64,000 bases of DNA from Panorpa germanica (Eukaryota; Arthropoda; Insecta; Mecoptera; Panorpidae): assembly GCA_963678705.1 (NCBI GenBank), contig OY783220.1, positions 6,097,001-6,161,000 of the forward strand, read 5' to 3'. Made by a program: the position numbers and the translations under genes. Below the pieces are notes generated by a model. It was not told the DNA's origin. It saw nothing but the letters and a program-made list of their open reading frames with translations, and ran no database searches. Within the stretch, counting starts at the first letter, position 1. Each line of letters begins with the position of its first letter. Shown here piece by piece: positions 23,347 through 33,977 of the stretch.

Positions 23347-25032
23347 ATGGAGGGATTGAAAAGGCTTAGATCGGCGCGGACGGCTGCAAAAAGTGCAATA
23401 TCACGGATGGACAATTACGTCAGCGACCCAAGGGCTCTCGACTCCGCTACAGTGGAGGTGCTGCAGGTGAAAAAAGAAAAGATGATGACTACATTCCAAT
23501 CGTACGAGCTCACGCAGTACAGCATTTTAGAAATTGATGATCAAGATGAGGAAGACATTGAAGAAGTTGAAGAGAAGTATTTTAACATTATTGCAAAATT
23601 AAATGCTAGCATCAATAAGTTAAAAGAAGTTAATAGGCCTGAATTAGTTCCATTGAAGCTCCCAGCGGTGGAAATTCCAACCTTCGATGGCAAGGATATA
23701 ACCAGGTTTAAGCCCTTTTATGAGCTCTTCCAAGCAGTGGTTCACAATAATGCATCATTGTCCGATGTTCAAAGACTTTTTTATTTGAGAAAGTATCTCG
23801 TTGATGAGGCTCTCTCAATAATTATAAATCTGCCGCTTGTGAACAGTTCATACAAAGAGGCTATTGATTTATTGTTAGCGCGGTATGAAAATAAGGCGAG
23901 ATTAATCTTTTATCACATTAATATAATACTTGATATTCCCAACATGCAGAAAGGTACTGCAGTCGATATAAGGGCTTTTTTATGTCAAGTAAAACAGCAA
24001 TTACAAGCGTTAAAAAATCTTGATGAGCCTGTAGACAAGTGGGATATGATTTTAATCTCGGCCTTAAGTAGAAAATTAGATATCGTTACTAACCGCACTT
24101 TCCACATGGAAAGAAATTTAGAAGAACTGCCTACTATGGCAGAATTTATTTCATTTTTAGAAAGACGTGCAATTGCAATTGAGTATAGTTTAGATTATAA
24201 AAATATGTCACATGACAATAATAATAATAAAGGAAATGTGGTTCCAAGAAAATTGTATAATAAAAATAAGTATTCACATAATAATATTGTATGTAATCTT
24301 GCTATTTGTGAATATACAAACCTTGAGAATGTTATGAAACAATCTTGGACAACTGAGAAAGTCCCAGAGGAATCAGATAAGTTTTCTGAGGATTACTTAA
24401 AGGCTGAACATAAATTTCAAAATTCAGTAGCACTTAAAAATAATTTAACTGTTGATTTGCCATTACTCAGCCTAGTAAATAAAATAGAATTGGAGGATTC
24501 TTTCTCAGTTGCCCCGCAAAGATTTAATGTGTTGGAAAAAAGATTTAGACGCAATCCTTCAGTATTGGAGGTTTATAAAACATTATTAAACAGATCAACC
24601 AGTATCATGACATTAGGTTTAAAACACAATATTATTTTTATAAATATTAAGTTAAAAACAAATTTAATTTGCTACAAGTCTAGTGTAGCTCCATCAAGTA
24701 AGGTACTTACAATACCCCAGCTTGAGATTATTAGCGCAGTGTTGCTGGTGCGAATCAAACAAGCAACAAATAAAATTTTTGATTCAAATACAATACTTCC
24801 ATCAGATATTAATTGCAATGTTTACAACATTGATGTAAAACAAACATCTGTACTGTTGGAATTGTTAAAAGATAATTGTTTCAATAACATTGTAACTATT
24901 GAGTTGATGATTGTTGTGTACATTATGCAAATGATAATGTATGCTACATTGATAATTATGGTTTCTGTTATATTTAGGATAGTAATTAATTTGTTTTATA
25001 TTATTTTCACAAAATTATGTAGACTACCATAG
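23347..25032 (+). CDS. BEL/Pao gag with pol remnants, 561 aa
   Basis: One uninterrupted frame. Residues 1-100 include a basic, helical N-terminus and an acidic stretch (63-76). Residues 105-260 match the Gag region of BEL/Pao elements (DUF1759 type): LPAVEIPTFDGKD, then FYELF, a QRLFYLRKYLVDEA block and AIDLLLARYENK. Gag forms the cytoplasmic particle that packages element RNA. The usual CCHC zinc knuckle, the protease and the reverse transcriptase core are absent. Instead residues 331-411 resemble the region just before the BEL reverse transcriptase (TTEKVPEESDKFSEDYLKAE; QRFNVLEKRFRRNPSVLEVY). Residues 446-470 (SSVAPSSKVLTIPQLEIISA) resemble the start of its RNase H. Residues 515-555 are strongly hydrophobic and could be a membrane segment or a read-through of AT-rich DNA. 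The start is chosen as the first ATG after the leader. Usual gag plus pol length is well over 1500 residues, so this is a joined internal-deletion product kept in frame. Confidence 0.9.
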   Translation: MEGLKRLRSARTAAKSAISRMDNYVSDPRALDSATVEVLQVKKEKMMTTFQSYELTQYSILEIDDQDEEDIEEVEEKYFNIIAKLNASINKLKEVNRPELVPLKLPAVEIPTFDGKDITRFKPFYELFQAVVHNNASLSDVQRLFYLRKYLVDEALSIIINLPLVNSSYKEAIDLLLARYENKARLIFYHINIILDIPNMQKGTAVDIRAFLCQVKQQLQALKNLDEPVDKWDMILISALSRKLDIVTNRTFHMERNLEELPTMAEFISFLERRAIAIEYSLDYKNMSHDNNNNKGNVVPRKLYNKNKYSHNNIVCNLAICEYTNLENVMKQSWTTEKVPEESDKFSEDYLKAEHKFQNSVALKNNLTVDLPLLSLVNKIELEDSFSVAPQRFNVLEKRFRRNPSVLEVYKTLLNRSTSIMTLGLKHNIIFINIKLKTNLICYKSSVAPSSKVLTIPQLEIISAVLLVRIKQATNKIFDSNTILPSDINCNVYNIDVKQTSVLLELLKDNCFNNIVTIELMIVVYIMQMIMYATLIIMVSVIFRIVINLFYIIFTKLCRLP

Positions 25033-25187
25033 AGTTAAGAAGTTTATGTTATTTTGTGTAATTTTGTTTATAATAGTTTTAAGAAGTTCACATTATTTTT
25101 TGTAAATTGGTTTATAATAATTTTATGTAACATTGTATAATTTGATATTAGTTGTGAGCTTATCTACTTCTGCTGGCTGGCAATTTA
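25033..25187 (+). other. BEL 3' untranslated spacer
   Basis: 155 bp between the gag frame and the right LTR. AT-rich with two loose copies of an AGTT..TATTTTGTGTAATTT..TTATAATA block. The last 25 bases (CTTCTGCTGGCTGGCAATT) are not a purine run, unlike the usual polypurine tract that primes plus-strand synthesis. Confidence 0.7.
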
Positions 25188-25497
25188 TGTTCAGTACAAA
25201 ATTAGTACAGAACATAAGAAGATGTCTCTGTTGGCATTCCAACATTATAATGTATTGTTGTCTCTAATAGAAGTAATGCGCATGACTACAATACGACGAC
25301 TGCTGTACGCTACAGCGATATGGCATTCGTGTCAGTTGTGTTTTGGGCTTCTACACTGTCAAGATCATAATTCCCAACCATCTTGTTATTATAAGAATGT
25401 TGGTTCAAAGTAATTAAAAAGTGTAAAATTATTTTATCATTAAAACAATTGAATAATTATTCAATCTACAAATACTCGCATGGTTTTATTTCGTACA
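25188..25497 (+). repeat. BEL right LTR, 310 bp
   Basis: Identical by direct reading to the left LTR, including the chance 63-codon frame at 25222-25413. Offset between the copies is 2816 bp throughout. Confidence 0.95.
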
Positions 25498-25502
25498 GTC
25501 TA
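25498..25502 (+). repeat. BEL target site duplication, right (GTCTA)
   Basis: Exact match to 22367-22371. Confidence 0.9.
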
Positions 25503-27029
25503 TGAAATAATTTCTTAGGATTTATTAAGTCTGAAGCTAGGAAGTTTTCAATCCTATAGGTTTAAATTCGGAATTTTACCTCTTCCTTCATATAGTAATT
25601 TTTATTGTATATTCTCACACTGTACAGTTCTTAAAATTGGAACATATGAGACCTTAATATCTAGTTACGACTGTATTTACCTCTTATTAGGCAGTAAAAA
25701 GTTAGTTTTGCTTTTGAATCAATCCGATGTACAGATAAAATATTTTTTGTGACAATTTCATTCTGTTTTGGATATCTAAGACCATCTTACTTATAAACAT
25801 TACAGAATAACAAAATAATATAAAAATAATAAGTGGTGTTATTCTTTAAAAGATTAATTATAAAAATTAGAAACCATGTTCTTTCGTCGCTTATAAAATT
25901 ACTTGGGTTGAATTGGATCCAACCTGTATAAATTGGCTTCTTGCTTAAGAGTATGACACTTATTTCTTATTTAAATACTAATTAATTTCTTCTAATTAAC
26001 ACAAAAAGCAAGTCACCCATATTACATACATACGAGTACTTACTATTATCATTCCAATAGTCTTGAATATTTGAATATTGTTATAAAATTATAATATTTT
26101 TATGGAGAAATAATAAAACGATAGAAAAATAATACAATGCAAATATGTCAAAACCTCAGAACTGTTAGCATAAATGCATTCAGTAAGTAAGCAAAGAACA
26201 AACAATAAATGTCCCAAGAACATAAACAAACACATAGGAGTCCGGTTGTAAGATATAAACGGGGCACATGGTTCACGCCAATCCAACACGATATCAATCA
26301 TTAAATTTTAGATTAAAAAAAAATCTGTAACCAATTTATATTAAATGAAATATAGCACTTGACACCGAGCAATTACGGTACTTCCATCATGCCAAATTGA
26401 AGGATATCACTCCAAACATAAGTTTGGAACGACCGCGAGTGTCCGGCTTAACATATTTATGCTCTATAGAATGGATTGTGATTTTTTGAAGCCTGTTGTT
26501 AAATTGTTTACGGACGCTCATGGTATTTAGCATGCAAACAAAGCTTGTTCATTAATTAAAAGAAAATCTGAACAGTTACATACACATTGGGTATGCAAAT
26601 TTAAAATAATTACGAGTACATGAATTTTAAACATTTATTATTCTTATTTAAAACTTTTAAAGAGGAGAAATAATTATTATAATTGCAAATAGGTATAAAC
26701 AAGTCGCAGTAAACAATAACAATCTGGAAACTTGAGTTCCTGAAATATACGGAAGTCGCTTGAAAATTTCAAACAGAGAGCTAATAATATAATAAATTTT
26801 TTAATATCATTACAGGATGTTCAAGTTAATATGTTGGTGGGTATGTGCTAAAATCAGCAAAAAAAATATTATGTCATATTTTAGTATTTTACATAACAGC
26901 AAGGATGTTTCCCAATTTCTACTTTATGACTTAAGCAGCAAAATTGCGAATGTACTAACAAATGATTTTTTTAGTCCAGGGGTCGGATAGGTAAGGCAAG
27001 CTAAAACATATATTGAGCAAAGACCTATA
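25503..27029. other. Non-coding DNA, no gene recognised
   Basis: AT-rich. The minus-strand frame at 26089-26301 has no recognisable domain. No repeats were detected. Confidence 0.45.
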
Positions 27030-27245
27030 TATAGTTCAAATTAGGAGAGTTCGGCGATGACTTATACTTAGGAGGTTATAAGAACCATATAAAACTACGA
27101 TACGATAGGGAATTTTCTCTCATTCCTTTCTATATACAATATAAAACAAATTAGTGAGGCAGTGGTTTTTTATTATATCGTAGATTTATACGAAACAACT
27201 TGTTTAAAGCATGAGACATCGCCGATCTATCATAATTTAAACTAA
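27030..27245. mobile_element. TATAGTTC-family MITE, copy 2
   Basis: Left end TATAGTTCAAATTAGGAGAG continues into TTCGGCGATGAC; the right end is a decayed inverse (CATCGCCGATCTATCATAAT). The interior, with TTAGTGAGGCAGTG and ACAACTTGTTTAAAGCATGA, matches copies at 54853 and 55845 and differs from copies at 11604 and 60455, so two interior subtypes share the same ends. Confidence 0.75.
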
Positions 27246-27356
27246 AAATTAAATATTTAATAACTTTAATGAATTTAATACTGTTTTTCACTCGAATTCT
27301 CTCTTTCAATTAGAGGAGACATATCGTTTTAAACACATATATTTAAGGGTAATTTT

Positions 27357-27433
27357 TAGGTAGAAATGTAATACGTAATTAGCTTATGGCAAGCTAGTGT
27401 GTACCATGCATCGCCAGACAATTTTCTACCTGG
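27357..27433. mobile_element. Short MITE, CCCAGGTAGAAA end
   Basis: About 77 bp with a weak left end (TTAGGTAGAAATGT) and a good right end (ACAATTTTCTACCTGGG). The inverse of the right end matches the left end of the 10568-10670 element with two changes. Confidence 0.4.
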
Positions 27434-27903
27434 GTGTCATTGAACTTTCGAGTAATACTACAAAGAGTTAGTCAGTTACTCCTAAAACTTAAACTCCCCT
27501 GATTTAGTTAGTGAGTTTGAAATCTACCTAAGTCACTAACCCACTTTGACGAATGACGGAAATGAAATTCTGTTTCCTAAACTATAAACCCCTTCAAGAT
27601 ACACGTATGTTTGACACGTATTATCCTAAACAAAGTTGGTTGATTTGATATTACATCAAATTCTAGTCTATCATCGTTAGGACATAATACACAATTTGTA
27701 ATTTATATTCCTTGCATAATTTAATGTTAGATGTATTTGAATTTCTGTAATTACCAAGATTAGATAGAGAGAAGTAGACACATGTGACTCTTTTAGACGA
27801 ATACGATTTATTTTAAATATAAAGAAAACTAATTAGAAAAATTATTCTAGATTCAATAGGTTATGCACTGTTGCAAAAAACATTAACTATTAAGTGAAAA
27901 AAC

Positions 27904-27927
27904 AAAATGGCGAACGTTCGCCATTTT
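27904..27927. repeat. Perfect 24-bp palindrome
   Basis: AAAATGGCGAACGTTCGCCA and the closing TTTT form an uninterrupted palindrome centred between 27915 and 27916. The GC-rich core (GGCGAACGTTCGCC) is unusual for this DNA. It could be a dimeric factor site or the fused ends of a lost element. Confidence 0.8.
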
Positions 27928-28323
27928 ATGTTTGAATTTTATATTAATGAAATGTATTAGGAAATATAATATTGTAGATTGTAAAGCCGAAAGGTACACA
28001 ATTAATAAAATTAAAAAAAATAATTACTGTTTACAAAACTTTTTTTAAAATATTTATTTGAGTGGAACCATCAACTTTTAAAAGTTATTAGCACTTAAAA
28101 GAATATATACATTTATAAACAATTACAATATAATTTATAGATACGAGTATGTGTACTTAAAATAAAGAGGTTAAAAGGTAAAATTGCGAACTTATTTTGT
28201 AAATTATAGACAAATATATTCACTCGATTTTGGTTAATTTTTATAGATGTTCAGGACAACATCCTTAAAAATGCTGTGAAGGTTTCGTTATAAATTTTCA
28301 GACATCATTTGTTAAATAGTTAA

Positions 28324-28836
28324 TGGGCTTGTAAACTTATGTTTTTAGGGGTCGCTTTTTAATTTTTGATTGAAATATATGTTATATATATACGGGCATT
28401 TTTATTTAGTTAAATATCCAACAATGTAAATTTTCAATTTCAATATAATCGCTTGTTTCAGCTCTGCATATGACGTCACAGTAATCGCGATTGTTTTAGT
28501 TTTAATCTTTTCACAGCAATCATAATATAAATCTTGAAGGGATGCACGTTTTAGTTAATAAATGACGTATCACACACATACTGCGGTGTACTCTGTTGTG
28601 TAAAAGAGATGGCAAATCATCGGGTGTCACATCACAAATCATCGGGTGTCACGCAGATTTAATTTTTATAACTGTAGATCCCTTTAATGATTAAAAAATC
28701 AAAAATAACTATTTCAATTGTTAATATATCTCCTATAATTTTGCCTTTAATAAGTAATTCGATATTTAAGATCCTAGTAGCCAACTTGATCAATATAGTT
28801 CACTTCTACAGAAATTAAGACATGGTTCACAAGCCC
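28324..28836 (+). mobile_element. TGGGCTTGTG-family MITE, copy 1
   Basis: About 513 bp bounded by TGGGCTTGTAAAC and the inverse TTCACAAGCCC. Collinear with 42809-43361 (same orientation) and 62380-63006 (inverted). Shared blocks: ATTTTTGATTGAAAT, GATCCCTTTAATGATTAAA, TCAATTGTTAATATATCTCC and TTCTACAGAAATTAAGACAT. It contains a consensus CRE, TGACGTCA, at 28471-28478. No coding capacity. No clear target duplication, so the superfamily is undetermined. Confidence 0.75.
28613..28652 (+). repeat. 18-bp tandem direct repeat
   Basis: CAAATCATCGGGTGTCAC occurs at 28613-28630 and again at 28635-28652, separated by four bases. It lies inside MITE copy 1 and is not found in the two sister copies. Confidence 0.85.
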
Positions 28837-29567
28837 GAGTCGGTACACTATTGCCATTCGTTAACTGTATTGACTTATAAACTGCTCATATAAGACAGGT
28901 ATACTAAATACACAATTAATATTCAAGACTTTAACATATAAATATTAAACAGGTGTATTCATTTCAATAAAATTGAAACAGTTAAAGAAATGCTTTAAGT
29001 TCATAATAAATAAATCACGATTAACAGAACTTACTAATTTGTGTGTTATCGGTTAACATCTACCGATATTTCTACAATAACCTTTCTATTCTCTATCGTC
29101 TATCGTCTATTCTATCGGTTTTCGATTAATCTATGCATGAATATACTCGCATTATATATTTATAATACATAGGTACATGTAATAGCCTTCATCAAGCAAT
29201 GTTGTATATGTATAAAAATAAAAAGTTTAATTTAGTATGCATTAAAAAACTTACTGTAATTATAAAAACTTTGTGATATAAATAGTAATCAATGTTTAGC
29301 GTTAATATTTAATGAAGTTGCCGACTGGTATTTGATAGTATTACAAGTAACATAACGTAGTAAAAGGTTTGATTAGTGAAAAATCGAAGCCAATACTTGG
29401 CTTGTCCACCTAGTACCACAAGATAAATATCGCACCACGTTCAAAAAAACTGATAAATACATATATTGTAAATATGAGCTATGATACATCTAAAATCAGA
29501 ACTTATCGTGAAATATATCTCTTGAGAGTCACTGATTCCAGTATCAACAAACTCTATCGGAATAGTC
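28837..29567. other. Non-coding DNA with a TCTATCG mini-array
   Basis: At about 29086-29122 a short array of TCTAT(T)CG units (CTCTATCGTCTATCGTCTAT) is present. Nothing else is recognised. Confidence 0.45.
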
Positions 29568-29831
29568 CAAGATCCCAGGGCCGCCAGACATCACTTAATT
29601 TCTGATGAACAAAATGTGTAAGATTGAGTAATGTTAGTATGTACAATGATTAATACCTAAATAATCAAGAGCAAGACGGCATTATCCGTGCGCATGAGAG
29701 TGAGTGAGACATAAACCTTGATTATCTGGAAAATGGTCACCTGGTCAAGTTAGCAGATAGGCATACGATTATTGTACATACTAACACTACTCAATCTTAC
29801 ATAAGTGATGTCTGGCGGCTCTGGGATCTTG
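29568..29831. mobile_element. Long-inverted-repeat MITE (CAAGATCCCAG ends)
   Basis: A 264-bp foldback element. CAAGATCCCAGGGCCGCCAG at the left is inverted at the right (CTGGCGGCTCTGGGATCTTG). The match continues for roughly 65 bp per arm, through ACATCACTTA, GTAAGATTGAGTA and GTTAGTATGTACAAT. The loop is about 130 bp and non-coding. No target duplication was resolved at either possible boundary, so the superfamily is open. Confidence 0.8.
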
Positions 29832-31208
29832 TTCTAAAATACATTGACACTAAAATTCCCGTGGTAACCATTTATCAAGAATATTTAATGAAAACTCTAT
29901 ATGTAATTTATTGATTTCATACACCACCACTCATTTTAGTTCTTATTCACAAACTCTTACTATTATTCCGATTAATATTAGGATGAGAATGGGAGAAAGG
30001 GATTCAATTCTTCAAACAATAAAGGACTACCTACCTCATACCTAAGACTACCCTTCAGTTTTCAACCAGGTACCTTACCTTACCGAATTACGGCGGTCCC
30101 GTTTTCCCTTTTTAGTTCAAACGAATACAATATACGGAGTATTATAGCATATAGGACTTATTGAGAAACGAAATAGATTTTCGTTGCTCTTATAAAAATA
30201 AATTCCGTAAAAAATCTACATTACAATAGGGTTCTTGATCCTATCTAGAGAAAAGGTTTCAAAAATTTCTCATGTTGAAAATGGATAGATGGAGAAATGT
30301 TAAATAATCCCAGGTTAATTGTTAGAGCGTGATTTAAGTTGTATCAACATCAATTTCTTCTAACAACTTTCCTTTTCCTTTTTCATGTACAATCAAATTA
30401 ACTTACTTATAAGTTAATTATTTTCAGGCTTCTATTTAAAAATTAGTTTCTTAGTTGCTAAGATGAATTATAATTTTTTCCTTTTGTCAATTTTATTTGG
30501 GATAAGTTGGATCAACATTTTTTTGAAAAATAGTACAAAATTTAAAATTGAATACTGATCGTCACTAAACTAAAAATACTAGTCGTCACCAATCATAAAA
30601 CATATTAGAGACGTATTTTGTAATTATTTAAGAGCGTCCGTTAACATTGGAACATTTTTAAAGATCTATTTCTGAAAAACTTCTCTACTGAATTTTACCC
30701 AAAGCTATCACACGACCTTAAAAAAAGTCTATAATATACATTATAGGTCTTTAAAATCATCTAAAATCAAAGAGCGCTTTAAAAAGTATCATTAGTTTTA
30801 ATACTGTGTGTATGGTTTTTATACCGCATACTGGAAGATATGAGAACATGCCAGAAGTCTGTCTTAAGACAAAATTTTTACCATTTTGTTTTTCTCTCTT
30901 TCTTTCTCTTCTCTGTTTATTCAATGTCTTTATCTTTCTAAGACAAGAACAAAATTAAATTAGTCTTAAGGCAAACACGTCTACAGTATAAATCGTCTTG
31001 TTCATTAGTGAGACATTTCCAAATATTGAGTTTTGAGATATTTACGAGTAACATGCATTCCAGCAGTATTGGACAAATTTACTTGCATTTTTTACCTTTG
31101 TTTGGTTCTATTTATGAGTTATCCAAGTACTGTATCATATAGTGGATACAATTTTACTCAAATTACGATTTTTGGGAAATCACACTAATGAATCAAACGA
31201 TGGATGTG
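29832..31208. other. Non-coding DNA, no gene recognised
   Basis: AT-rich. Around 30860-30985 two GTCTTAAG-containing blocks (CTGTCTTAAGACAAAATT and TTAGTCTTAAGGCAAAC) are arranged as loose inverted repeats around a pyrimidine-rich stretch; too degenerate to call. Confidence 0.4.
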
Positions 31209-31216
31209 TCTCTACA

Positions 31217-31369
31217 CAAGGCCGGATTTAGAGGTGTAGAAGCCCTGACGCAACGAAGGAGCGGAGGCCCCTAATTATTTTTCGTCAAATCTTTCAAAAA
31301 TTTATTGCTTTTATCTCTATTGGCAGGCAGGGCAGTAGCCCCGTCTGCCCTTCCTCAAATCCGGGCCTG
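31217..31369. mobile_element. hAT MITE with 8-bp target duplication
   Basis: A 153-bp element between exact 8-bp direct repeats TCTCTACA (31209-31216 and 31370-31377). The terminal repeats are CAAGGCCGGATTTAGAGG and the inverse CCTCAAATCCGGGCCTG. The combination of an 8-bp duplication and CAGGCCCGGATT-like ends is the hAT signature. It is GC-rich relative to its surroundings and has no coding capacity. Confidence 0.88.
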
Positions 31370-31377
31370 TCTCTACA

Positions 31378-32854
31378 TATACATAAATCTTAATATCATT
31401 AATAAGAAATCGCAATTTGGTTAGTTCTTACTGCAATGTATGCACACCTCACTTTCAACCAATTAATTTGTTTCAGGGGCCGCTGCAAGTACAATTTAAT
31501 GCGCCTTGGGATGTTTCATTCAATAAAATAAAATCCGCCTTATATGCAAAATATTCTATACTTAATTTTTTTCATAAATATTATAAATATTAATCATAAT
31601 TTTAACTTTCCCGTTGAACACCCTATATTTAACAGTAAGTTCAAAAAACCTTTTTATTAATTTGATTATTCATACCTGCACAAGCAGATGTACTTGCGGT
31701 AGTAAATAAAATAGAAAAAATCGAATAGCGTTAGATTTTCTGATACTCGTCGTATCTTAAGCTTTGTTGTTGCATTGTACCGATATCAATATATCGTATA
31801 TCGTATATCGTGTTAGGCTATTAGCAGTCTGTCTGTCTTGCTCATATAATCGTATATCCCTAACACAATGTAACGGAGTTGGAAACATCTGCTAAAACGA
31901 AATATATCATAATCAACAGTTAACAATTCATATCCTGTAAGTTTGTGTAAATTTGTATAACTTAATATTTGTTCTGGCTTTTTGACGTGAATACCGTACC
32001 GACAGCAGACCCTGATACTCAAATACGAGTAGTTCTACGTATATGTTATCTTTTTTACATCAAAATTGTGGGCGCCTAAATCAGCAGCAAATAGATAACC
32101 GTATTGTAGCAGTGAATGACAGATTATATTTAAACTAATGGTTTTTCTCTGGTTTTTTTTTTCATGAAATAATTAACTTCTTAGTTTCAGGGATGTGTTA
32201 AAATATTTGTAGAATATCACCACATTTGGATATTTTGAAAACAGGCGGACGACATAAGATCTAAAATAAAAGGTCTTTAAGTATCCTTTTCACCCACTAA
32301 TAATAATCGTTTTCTATTGTTTTATTTATTGTTTTATAAGTAAGCAAAATTTCATGACAATGCTGAGTTCTTTTTTATCGCCTGGGTTAATAAAGCCTGT
32401 GTTAAGAAGATGTCATAAGTAAAATGAATGGTACTTGATCTAGATTGTTTATTTAAAATTATATTAAATAAAGATAATACTTAATATTAAATAGGCATAC
32501 CCAAATATTTCTGCTCTGCGATTAAAACATAACATTTGAGATTAAAACATACAATTTTGAAAATTGACATTACGTATTATACAACACATATTGGATAATT
32601 ATACAAAGCACGCCAAAAGGAGGCCTATAAAAAATGTATTAAATGTATGTAAGATTAGGTGATAAACACAAATTATCTCTATATTAACAAAATTAACATA
32701 ACAGCAATCCTACAAAAATAATGCAAAAGAAATGTTACTAGAAAATATTATAAGAAAAACAGCAAAAGAAAATTATTGTTAGAAAAAAATCTTAAACAGA
32801 AGTTTAGCAGTTAGACCTTTACAAGACATTGGTCTATATTTGCAGACATATATG
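31378..32854. other. Non-coding DNA, no gene recognised
   Basis: A three-fold ATATCG(T) mini-repeat lies near 31790-31812. The minus-strand frame at 31813-32022 has no recognisable domain. Confidence 0.45.
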
Positions 32855-33052
32855 TATAGAGGATTTCAACAAGAGCGGTCATTTTAAATCAATAGAAAAA
32901 CGTAATATTTTCGTGAAAAGTGTTGATATATTTCTTTTAATCTAAAGTATAATCTCTGAGGTTAGTACTGAAACACAATATCTGCCAAATGTCACTGAAA
33001 TGTTACGTTTTTCCTGGATTTAAAATGACCGCTCTTGTTGAAAGACCTTATA
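32855..33052. mobile_element. AAGAGCGGTC-family MITE, copy 1
   Basis: A 198-bp element with ends TATAGAGGATTTCAACAAGA..GCGGTCATTTTA and the inverse TAAAATGACCGCTCTTGTTG..AAAGACCTTATA, about 32 bp each. The interior (CGTAATATTTTCGTGAAAAG; TGAGGTTAGTACTGAAACAC; TATCTGCCAAATGTCAC) is shared with 38606-38830 and, in part, with fragments at 12725 and 17521. Terminal TA suggests a TA target. Non-coding. Confidence 0.82.
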
Positions 33053-33977
33053 GAAGTCAAATGGCCTTTCTTCTAAATTAACACGTAGAAGTACATATTT
33101 AAAAAGTAAAGCTTATACGGGTCGCTCGTTTCAAACAATATATTATTGACTTATTCATTTTAATGAAATAATGATATTAATTAATTTCTACATACGTAAT
33201 TATTAATATTTTTATTATATTTTATTCGCAACTGGTCGAAGTCGAATGTAAAAGAAGTAAAATTATTCTTTAAAATCGCTACAAAAATAACAAACTGCAT
33301 TTTTCTGAATCCTGTATTATTTTAATTCAAAATTTCACACGATTGAAATATATCCCTATTATATTATACTAGTACATCAGGATTGCATCCTTGAATCCTT
33401 CAGGATTCTAATTCTCGTAAAAAGAGATTAAAATCAAAAAGGAACCAATAAAATTTGATCAATAGGTAACTAATATCACATAAAATGAAAGGTATAAAAG
33501 TGAACCGTTATTTTGGGTAAGATTTCAATTTGTATTGTGTTTCTATTTCTTTTAACAAATATCCTTTTATTAATCATGCACCACGAAACAAATTTTAATG
33601 CAGTCGTGAGAAAATATTTACTTTGAAACCCCTAAAATAAACTTAGGACTGACGTCAATGAACTTTTTTATATTTATATGACGATGGGATCTCAAGCCCC
33701 CAAATTATTACCAATTCAAATAAAATAGAAAGTCATAAATATTATTTCTATCAAAATCGTACCTTTCTTTATTAGGATGACATTCGCGTAGTTTGAAAAA
33801 TTAGTTTGGAGAAGCAAAGAAAAAAATTTAAATGAAAACTATAGAACGTTAAATATTCTTTTGAATAATATATAAAAAATATATATACTACTAGCCTAAA
33901 ACAGGATCACTAACATTACAGGAAATATTAGGATCCTAAACTTTAAAATATATCCAAAAATTAGAATTACCGGATTA
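33053..33977. other. Non-coding DNA, no gene recognised
   Basis: A consensus CRE palindrome, TGACGTCA, lies at 33650-33657, and a short GGATTC hairpin (AGGATTGCATCCTTGAATCC) near 33379. No gene. Confidence 0.45.

Larger units (their letters stand above)
22372..25497 (+). mobile_element. Non-autonomous BEL/Pao LTR retrotransposon
   Basis: A complete 3126-bp element: GTCTA duplication, 310-bp LTR, leader of about 660 bp, one open frame, 310-bp LTR, GTCTA duplication. The LTRs begin TGTTCAG and end CGTACA (TG..CA rule) and read as identical along their whole length, which implies recent insertion. Full BEL/Pao elements usually run 6-8 kb. Here gag is kept and pol is reduced to small pieces, so reverse transcription and integration must have been supplied by a relative. 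The LTR has no AATAAA; ATTAAA occurs near its 3' end and could serve as a poly(A) signal. No typical purine tract precedes the right LTR. Confidence 0.93.
27246..28323. other. Non-coding DNA with a 24-bp palindrome
   Basis: Apart from the small MITE at 27357 and the palindrome at 27904, nothing is recognised. Confidence 0.45.
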
